NCBI GenBank assembly: GCA_017509155.1
Contig: JAFWQE010000197.1
Coordinates: 1 to 36,364 of the forward strand
Direction of reading: 5' to 3'
DNA: 36,364 nt
Source: Prevotella sp.
GTDB taxonomy: Bacteria > Bacteroidota > Bacteroidia > Bacteroidales > Bacteroidaceae
Positions 29,997 to 36,364 of the stretch are shown here, one piece after another (the stretch's first letter is position 1; each line of letters begins with the position of its first letter). The translations under genes and the position numbers were made by a program. Below the pieces are notes generated by a model. The model searched no databases. It was not told the DNA's origin and saw only the letters and a list, made by a program, of their open reading frames with translations.

Positions 29997-32900
29997 ATGA
30001 AGGCAAGACTATCACATCTGTTGGCGCTGCTCCTGCTCTCAGGAGCGTGCTGCCGTTTGGTGGCCCAGGTCACCATCAATGCAACGAACTTTCCCGACGA
30101 CATCTTCAAATCGTGGATAAGCAGCAACTGCGACACCGACCACAATGGCGTGCTCAGCAGTGAGGAACTTTCCTTGACCGTCATGAATGTGCAGAATAAG
30201 GGAATCTTAGACCTGACGGGCATCGAACACTTCACCGCACTGAAGGTGCTGAATTGCGGCGGGAATCATCTGTCGAGTATCAATCTCTCGATGAACACGG
30301 CGCTGACGCGGCTGTTGTGTAACAACAACCAGCTGACGCAGCTCGACGTGTCGCAGAACACGAAGCTGACGAACGTGGACTGCTCGCTGAACAGACTCAC
30401 GGGCTCGAACATGACGAGCTTCATCAACTCGCTGCCCACCATCGGCAACGGTAGCACCGGTACGCTCTCGCTGGTGAGCAAGGTGCCCGAAGAAACGGAG
30501 TATAACACCTACACCGAGGCCGATGTGCTGGCAGCGGCGAATAAGGGATGGCAGGTGAAGGACACCTACGGCAACGATGTACTGACCATCGTGAATGCCG
30601 CCACCTTCCCCGATGAGACCTTCCGCAACTACATCAGTGCGACCGTGGACACCGACCACAATGGGGTTCTCAGCAACAGTGAGAAGGCCAGCGTGACGAT
30701 GCTCAACGTGTCTGGCCTTGGCATCGGTGACCTCACGGGGCTTCAGCTGTTCACGAACCTGAAGGTGCTCGACTGCCGGGGAAACCAGCTGACGCAGCTC
30801 TCGCTGCTGTCGTTCAACAAGCTGACAACGCTCTACTGTCAGGACAACCAGCTGACGGACATCTCCTACATCCAGGCGGCGAGGAACCTCACGAAGCTCC
30901 ACTGTTACAACAACAGGATAGCCGACATGAGTGTCTTTGCTGGAAGGTTCCCCAACGAGGCGCCCTCAGTGGGCGAGCTGGTGGTGCGCAGTAGCGCAGG
31001 CAGCGAGGGCAATGCAATGCCCACGGATGCGAATATCTCCCACTGGAACGAGAAGAACTGGAAGGTGTACAGCATCGGCGCTGACGGCTCGCTCACAGAG
31101 CTGCGCACGTCGACGGTGGTGATCAACGCACTGAACTTCCCCGACGCGACGTTCCGCAACTATGTGGGGTCCTTCGACAGCAACAGGGACGGCTCGCTCA
31201 GCAACAGTGAGCTGCAGGCCGTCGGCGAGATCAACGTGGCCGGCACCAACGTGGCGTCGCTGCAGGGCCTGGAGTATTTCACCGAGGTGACCATCCTGCG
31301 CTGCGCCAACTGCCAGCTGACGGAGCTCGACCTGCGGAAGAACCGCAAGCTGACGACCCTCTACTGTCAGGAGAACCGGCTGACGACGCTTGACCTGACG
31401 TACAACACGGCGCTCAGCTATGTGGTGTGCTACGGCAACAACATCGGAGCGAGCGGCATGCAGACGCTCGTGAACTGTCTGCCCGACGTCGTGGGCGAAG
31501 CGGGCAGGCTTGTCGTTTACGATACGGGTGCCAGCGACGGCAATGCCGTGATTACCTCTCAGCAGGTGCTCATGGCCAACGACAGGAACTGGCGCGTGTA
31601 CTCGCGCGACGACAACGGGCTGACGGAGATTGAGGTGCTCAGCGACATCGACATCAACGCGCAGAACTTCCCCGATATCACCTTCCGCCAATACGTCAGT
31701 CAGTTTTTTGACACGGACAAGAACAATGTGCTCAGCGACTCAGAGCGCAAGGCCGTGACAAGCATAACGTGCTGGCGGACAGGTCTGAGCAGCCTGAAGG
31801 GCATAGAGTTCTTCCCGGAGCTGACCGTCATCGACTGCCAGGATGAAGGGCTGAGGGAACTCGACGTCTCGAACAACCCGAAACTGGAAATACTGGCCTG
31901 TAGGGGCAACAGGCTGAAGACACTCGACGTGTCGCACAATCCGCTGCTGACGTCGCTGTCATGCTCGAAGAATGACCTCACTGAGATTGTCTTCGGCAAC
32001 AATAGTGAGCTGCAATCGCTACATTGCTGCGAAAACAAGCTGGAGAGTCTGGACCTGTCTTCGTTTGGCAAGCTCACCATTCTGGACTGCGGCAGGAACC
32101 AGTTGACGACACTCGACGTGAGCTGCTGTCCCGAGCTGCAGAAACTCTACTGCAACAACAACCGGCTGAAGGCGCTCGACGTGCGGACAGCAAACCGGAA
32201 GCTGGAGCTGCTGCACTGTTACTATAACGAGCTGAAGGCGCTCGACGTGAAGTTCAACCCCGAGCTGAAGACGTTGAATTGCTACCACAACAAACTCGTG
32301 TCGCTGGCGATTGAGGGGTCGAATGTGGAAGAGCTCTACTGCGAGGAAAACGAGCTGGAAGGGCTCAACCTGAGAAACTGTGATAACCTGAAGACGGTCA
32401 GATGCTATCGGAACTACATCAACGGGGCGGGCATGGACGAATTGGTGGCAGCCCTGCCCACAGTGGAGGGGATCACCATCAATCTTGTCTCGGAAGGATA
32501 CTATCACGACGAGAACGAGTGCACGGCGGCACAGGCCTTCGTGGCACGTCAGAAAGGCTGGATTGTGTATAAGTTTGACAGTGGCGCACATGTACCCTGG
32601 GTGGGCACGCTGCCCATTGCCATCAACGACACCTATTTCCCCGACAACACATTCCGCTCGTTCGTGAGCACCAACTACGACACCAACCACGACGGACAGC
32701 TCAGCGACGACGAGGTGGAGGACGTAGAGGAGATGGACGTGAAGAGTAAGAGCATCGAGGACCTGACAGGTGTTGAATACTTCAGCAACCTGGTCCGTCT
32801 GCATTGCGAAAGAAACAGCCTCACACGGCTCGTCCTTCTGTATCACCAAAATCTGGAAGAGGCGCATTGCTACAACAACCACATACAGGGGGCGGGCATG

Positions 32901-34544
32901 CAGGAACTGTTTGACAACCTGCCAAAACACTACTATGATTATGCAACACTCGTCGCCTGCAGCACTTTCAAGGGAGAGGGCAACGACTTACCGTCGAGTA
33001 CGCAGACAGCGATTGCAGAGAGCCAGAACTGGAAAGTGTTCGTACAGAAGTCGGTAGGCGGAATGGAGGACATTGCGGCCACTCAGATAGACATCAACGC
33101 ATCGACCTTCCCCGATGAAGTGTTCCGCAACTACGTGAGCCAGCACATTGATACAGACCACGACGATGTGCTCACCTACGCTGAGTTAGACGCCGTGACG
33201 GAGCTCCAGGTGCCCGACATGGGCATCGGCAGTCTGAAGGGAGTGGAGTTCTTCTCGCAGCTGACGACGCTGGTGTGCCGCAGCAACAATCTGGCAGAGC
33301 TCGACTTGGCGAAGAACAGGAAGCTGGAGGTGCTCGACTGTGCAGAGAACAGGCTGACACGCTTGGATGTGAGAGCCAACACCGAGCTGGGCAACCTCGA
33401 CTGCGCCAACAACCAGCTGGCGGCGCTCAACGTGTCGACCAACACGAAGCTATGGAGGCTCTATTGCGGTTGTAACCAGATAGTGTCGCTCGACCTGACG
33501 AACAACACGGCCTTGGACACGCTCTTTATGTATAATATGATGCTGACGTCGCTGATACTGCCTGAAACCACCACGTTGAGGAGTCTCTCCTGCTATAATG
33601 CCGGTCTGACATCGCTTGATGTGTCGAAGAACACCGGGCTGACGTATCTCAACTGCATCGATAACAATTTTACCGAGCTTAATCTGTCGAACAACACGGC
33701 ATTGGTAGAGTTATACTGTCAGGGTGGAAAACTCACCTCGCTTGATGTGTCGAAGAACACCGCACTGAAGATACTATGGTGTACCTACAACGAGCTGACG
33801 GCGCTTAACCTGTCGAAGAACACGGCGCTGGAGGAGCTCTATTGCAACAATAATGCGCTGACGTCGCTCGATGTGACACGCTGCGCGGCACTTCTTGCGC
33901 TCGATTGCCATCATAACCAAATCACGGAGCTCGATGTGTCGTACAACTGGCTTCTGGAAGAATTCAACTGCTCGTATAACCAGCTGACGGCGCTCGACGT
34001 GGAGAACCTCACGGAGCTGACGACCCTTGAATGCGGACATAACCAGCTGACGGAGCTCGACGTGGAGAACCTCCCGATGCTGACAACCCTGAAGTGCAAC
34101 AACAACCTGCTGGCCACGCTGAACGTTTCGAACTGCAACAGCCTGCAGCAAATCTATTGTCACGACAACAAACTGCGCAAGGAGGGAATGGACGACTTCG
34201 TTGTCAGTCTGCCGATGACGAGAACCAATAGCCAGACCATCTACATCTATCGACCGTCATCCGACACCGAGTGGAACTTCTTGCAGAAGGAACAGTACCT
34301 TATAGCTGCCCAAAAGGGCTGGTGGACAGCCTACTATGTCGATGAGGAATGGAGACGCTACTTTGGTGAGAACGGTGAGCCAGACGATACCCCCACCGGC
34401 ATCGGAGAGGCTATGGCAGACGACCAAACAACCGTTCCACAGACGAACGGACAGTGGTTCTCACTCGATGGGCGGCGAATCAATGGGAAGAGCACCAAGA
34501 AAGGGGTGTATGTTGTTGATGGAAAGAAGGTAATCGTCATGTAA
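29997..34544 (+). CDS. Six-module EF-hand/leucine-rich repeat surface protein
   Basis: Secreted protein of 1515 residues; probable adhesin or binding protein, no enzyme domain seen. A signal peptide covers about 1-24 (LLALLLLSGACCRLVAQ). Six modules start with an IN..NFPD..FR.YV pattern followed by a 12-residue EF-hand-like loop: DTDHNGVLSSEE, DTDHNGVLSNSE, DSNRDGSLSNSE, DTDKNNVLSDSE, DTNHDGQLSDDE and DTDHDDVLTYAE, at roughly residues 45, 218, 395, 575, 895 and 1050. Each is followed by 21-residue leucine-rich repeats (LTSLDVSKNTALKILWCTYNE). The last module has the longest repeat run, to about 1400. The C-terminus SLDGRRI...KKGVYVVDGKKVIVM matches the sorting-like tail of the left BspA-like protein. 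Calcium binding is inferred from the loop pattern. Confidence 0.88.
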   Translation: MKARLSHLLALLLLSGACCRLVAQVTINATNFPDDIFKSWISSNCDTDHNGVLSSEELSLTVMNVQNKGILDLTGIEHFTALKVLNCGGNHLSSINLSMNTALTRLLCNNNQLTQLDVSQNTKLTNVDCSLNRLTGSNMTSFINSLPTIGNGSTGTLSLVSKVPEETEYNTYTEADVLAAANKGWQVKDTYGNDVLTIVNAATFPDETFRNYISATVDTDHNGVLSNSEKASVTMLNVSGLGIGDLTGLQLFTNLKVLDCRGNQLTQLSLLSFNKLTTLYCQDNQLTDISYIQAARNLTKLHCYNNRIADMSVFAGRFPNEAPSVGELVVRSSAGSEGNAMPTDANISHWNEKNWKVYSIGADGSLTELRTSTVVINALNFPDATFRNYVGSFDSNRDGSLSNSELQAVGEINVAGTNVASLQGLEYFTEVTILRCANCQLTELDLRKNRKLTTLYCQENRLTTLDLTYNTALSYVVCYGNNIGASGMQTLVNCLPDVVGEAGRLVVYDTGASDGNAVITSQQVLMANDRNWRVYSRDDNGLTEIEVLSDIDINAQNFPDITFRQYVSQFFDTDKNNVLSDSERKAVTSITCWRTGLSSLKGIEFFPELTVIDCQDEGLRELDVSNNPKLEILACRGNRLKTLDVSHNPLLTSLSCSKNDLTEIVFGNNSELQSLHCCENKLESLDLSSFGKLTILDCGRNQLTTLDVSCCPELQKLYCNNNRLKALDVRTANRKLELLHCYYNELKALDVKFNPELKTLNCYHNKLVSLAIEGSNVEELYCEENELEGLNLRNCDNLKTVRCYRNYINGAGMDELVAALPTVEGITINLVSEGYYHDENECTAAQAFVARQKGWIVYKFDSGAHVPWVGTLPIAINDTYFPDNTFRSFVSTNYDTNHDGQLSDDEVEDVEEMDVKSKSIEDLTGVEYFSNLVRLHCERNSLTRLVLLYHQNLEEAHCYNNHIQGAGMQELFDNLPKHYYDYATLVACSTFKGEGNDLPSSTQTAIAESQNWKVFVQKSVGGMEDIAATQIDINASTFPDEVFRNYVSQHIDTDHDDVLTYAELDAVTELQVPDMGIGSLKGVEFFSQLTTLVCRSNNLAELDLAKNRKLEVLDCAENRLTRLDVRANTELGNLDCANNQLAALNVSTNTKLWRLYCGCNQIVSLDLTNNTALDTLFMYNMMLTSLILPETTTLRSLSCYNAGLTSLDVSKNTGLTYLNCIDNNFTELNLSNNTALVELYCQGGKLTSLDVSKNTALKILWCTYNELTALNLSKNTALEELYCNNNALTSLDVTRCAALLALDCHHNQITELDVSYNWLLEEFNCSYNQLTALDVENLTELTTLECGHNQLTELDVENLPMLTTLKCNNNLLATLNVSNCNSLQQIYCHDNKLRKEGMDDFVVSLPMTRTNSQTIYIYRPSSDTEWNFLQKEQYLIAAQKGWWTAYYVDEEWRRYFGENGEPDDTPTGIGEAMADDQTTVPQTNGQWFSLDGRRINGKSTKKGVYVVDGKKVIVM

Positions 34545-34708
34545 GACTCCCAAGTGCTCCAACTGAGCGCTCGACCTTGGTCGCTTTGCTTGCAAAGAAC
34601 TGAAAACTGAAAACTGAGAGGTTCTCAAAGGCGTCTAAGGTGGAAGCTTTTCGTCCTAAACAATGATTGGTTAGGGGTGTAGTTGTGCCCCTAACCCTGT
34701 TTATGAAT

Positions 34709-34862
34709 ACCCCACCCCTGTCCCCTCCCCTAAGATGGGAGGGGAGTGGCTACCGCCTACACTAGACACCTCAACTCCCGCCTAAACGATGCGCAGCATC
34801 CATCGCCTACACGATGCGCAGCAGCTCCCCTCCCATCTAAGGGGAGGGGACAGGGGTGGGGT
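34709..34862. repeat. 38-nt GC-rich inverted repeat
   Basis: Arms at 34709-34746 and 34825-34862 (ACCCCACCCCTGTCCCCTCC and onward) are reverse complements with one mismatch in 38. The 78-nt loop carries a direct repeat CCTAAACGATGCGCAGCA / CCTACACGATGCGCAGCA. It sits between two surface-protein genes. The remainder of 34545-35035 shows no gene. Confidence 0.85.
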
Positions 34863-34979
34863 GTCCATAAGTATAAACAGACCTGTGGGTATCCACAAAC
34901 AGGTGTGTATTGTCCATAAAGCAAGAAGCTGCATCAGAAAAAAACGACGATATATGATGGTATGTTCAGATTTTTTTCA

Positions 34980-34987
34980 TATATTTG
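34980..34987 (+). promoter_or_regulatory. Candidate -7 element of the right BspA-like gene
   Basis: TATATTTG followed by CAACG lies 49 bp upstream of the ATG at 35036, the position expected for a short leader. No clear -33 TTG is seen at 19-21 bp. Confidence 0.45.
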
Positions 34988-35035
34988 CAACGAAATCAAA
35001 TAAACCGTTTAATAACTACTAAACACGATAAGCTT

Positions 35036-36364
35036 ATGAAACCGAAAACTTTACTCCGAAGGATGGCCGTCCTGGTGGCGACCACCATGTGTGCCCTCGG
35101 CGCCAACGCTGCTGAGGCCTATGCCTGCTACACATACTGGAACAAGACGCTGACGTTCTACTATGACGACCAGCGCGACTCTCAAATGACCACGACCTAC
35201 GACCTGAACACGGGAGAAAACGACCCCGGATGGTACACCGACGACACCAAATCCAGTGTGTACAAGGTGGTCTTTGATTCGTCGTTTGCCAATGCTCGCC
35301 CGAAATCCACCTTCAGGTGGTTTCATCAGATGCATGACCTTCAAAGTGTCACGGGACTGGGCTATCTGAACACCTGCGAGGTGACGACCATGAGACAGAT
35401 GTTCGCTGAATGTGCTGCCTTGACAAGCCTTAATGATATTCACTTCAACACGTCCAAGGTGACCGATATGAGCTGGATGTTCGATAACTGCTGGGTACTG
35501 TCACGTCTCGACTTGAGCAGCTTCAACACGTCCAAGGTAACAAACATGTACGGTATGTTCCATACATGCAAGATACTGGAGACCATCTATGTGGGCAGTG
35601 GCTGGACCACGGCTGCCGTGACGACCTCCAACATGATGTTCTCCGGAAGCACCAGTCTGAAGGGTGGAAAGGGCACAACCTACGATGTCAACCATGTGGA
35701 CAAGGCCTACGCCCACATCGACGGTGGGCCCAGCAACCCGGGCTATCTCACCGATAAGAACGCGCCCGTGGCCTATGCCTGCTATACGTCATCGAACACA
35801 ACGCTGACGTTCTACTACGACAACCAGCGCGAGAACCGCTCAGGTAAGACCTATGACCTGAACACGGACAACGGCATTCCCCGTTGGAAAGCCGATGCCT
35901 ACAATCCCGATGTTACTAATGTGGTGTTCCAGCCATCGTTTGCCGATGCCCGCCCGACATCTACCTATGAGTGGTTTTATGGCATGAAGAAACTTCAGAC
36001 CATCACGGGCCTGGATTACCTGAACACCAGCGAGGTGACGAATATGGCTTCTATGTTTGAGGAATGTACGCAAATGACAATCCTTGATCTGAGCTGTTTC
36101 AACACGTTCAAGGTGACGGATATGGAAGACATGTTCCGTAACTGCAGCAGCCTGAGCACCATCTTTGTGGCCGAAGGCTGGAGCACGGCAGCCGTGACCA
36201 CTTCCTATAACATGTTCTATAAATGCCCGTATCTGAAGGGTGGACAGGGCACGACGTACAATGTCAACCATACGGACAAGACCTATGCCCACATCGACGG
36301 CGGCCCGAGCAACCCTGGCTACTTCACCGACAAGAACGCGCCCGTGGCCTATGCCTGCTATACG
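35036..36364 (+). CDS. BspA-like multi-module surface protein, 3' end outside the window
   Basis: Open from the ATG at 35036 to the window edge, 443 codons with no stop, so partial. A signal peptide covers about 1-26 (MAVLVATTMCALGANA). Module 1 (from residue 27) and module 2 (from residue 245) each run AYACYT...LTFYYD.QR, VVF..SFA.ARP.ST, GLxYLNT.EVT.M..MF, DUF285-type repeats, then AHIDGGPSNPGY.TDKNAPV. A third module begins at residue 437 with VAYACYT. Module 1 is 218 residues and module 2 is 192; the difference of 26 equals one repeat. The left-end protein (360-1616) has one such module, so the two are paralogues. Role is probably adhesion or binding. Confidence 0.85.
   Translation, partial: MKPKTLLRRMAVLVATTMCALGANAAEAYACYTYWNKTLTFYYDDQRDSQMTTTYDLNTGENDPGWYTDDTKSSVYKVVFDSSFANARPKSTFRWFHQMHDLQSVTGLGYLNTCEVTTMRQMFAECAALTSLNDIHFNTSKVTDMSWMFDNCWVLSRLDLSSFNTSKVTNMYGMFHTCKILETIYVGSGWTTAAVTTSNMMFSGSTSLKGGKGTTYDVNHVDKAYAHIDGGPSNPGYLTDKNAPVAYACYTSSNTTLTFYYDNQRENRSGKTYDLNTDNGIPRWKADAYNPDVTNVVFQPSFADARPTSTYEWFYGMKKLQTITGLDYLNTSEVTNMASMFEECTQMTILDLSCFNTFKVTDMEDMFRNCSSLSTIFVAEGWSTAAVTTSYNMFYKCPYLKGGQGTTYNVNHTDKTYAHIDGGPSNPGYFTDKNAPVAYACYT

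Overview
The window looks like chromosome of a member of the Prevotellaceae (Prevotella/Segatella/Xylanibacter-like, gut or rumen type). The reasons are a SusC/SusD pair, a hybrid two-component sensor-regulator of the Bacteroidota type, TTG-N19-21-TAnnTTTG promoters, AT-rich purine leaders instead of strong Shine-Dalgarno sites, and surface proteins ending in the LxGRRV...KKGxYVxxGKKV tail common in Prevotella. This is inferred from the sequence; no database search was run.

Layout. (1) 1-1616: palindromic repeats and a leftward BspA-like surface protein with seven 26-residue repeats. (2) 2254-8601: a leftward xylan operon transcribed in the order SGNH esterase, two GPH sugar symporters, GH10 endo-xylanase, GH43 xylosidase/arabinofuranosidase, ending at a hairpin terminator. 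(3) 8789-17450: divergent rightward genes GH115 alpha-glucuronidase, a 1320-residue hybrid two-component system (XynR type) and GH67 alpha-glucuronidase. (4) 17451-18335: an 88-bp tandem array with seven units. (5) 18336-18893: a small leftward lipoprotein. (6) 19589-27032: a GH35-like glycosidase, then SusC and SusD. (7) 27301-28827: leftward gpmI, the one clear housekeeping gene. (8) 29997 to the end: a 1515-residue six-module EF-hand/LRR surface protein and the 5' part of a second BspA-like protein related to the one at the left end.

How it fits together: regions 2, 3 and probably 6 form a glucuronoxylan utilisation locus. SusC/SusD would take up oligosaccharides across the outer membrane. 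The GH10 enzyme cuts the xylan backbone. The esterase probably removes acyl groups. GH115 and GH67 remove (methyl)glucuronic acid from internal and terminal positions respectively. The GPH symporters import short products, and the cytoplasmic GH43 finishes them. The hybrid sensor would sense xylo-oligosaccharides and activate both divergent promoters.

The less ordinary content is between the genes: a candidate small RNA on the minus strand upstream of susC, with its own promoter and terminator; a shared 12-mer next to the GH115 and susC promoters; and several families of dispersed, tandem and long inverted repeats. No tRNA, rRNA, transposase or CRISPR array was recognised.
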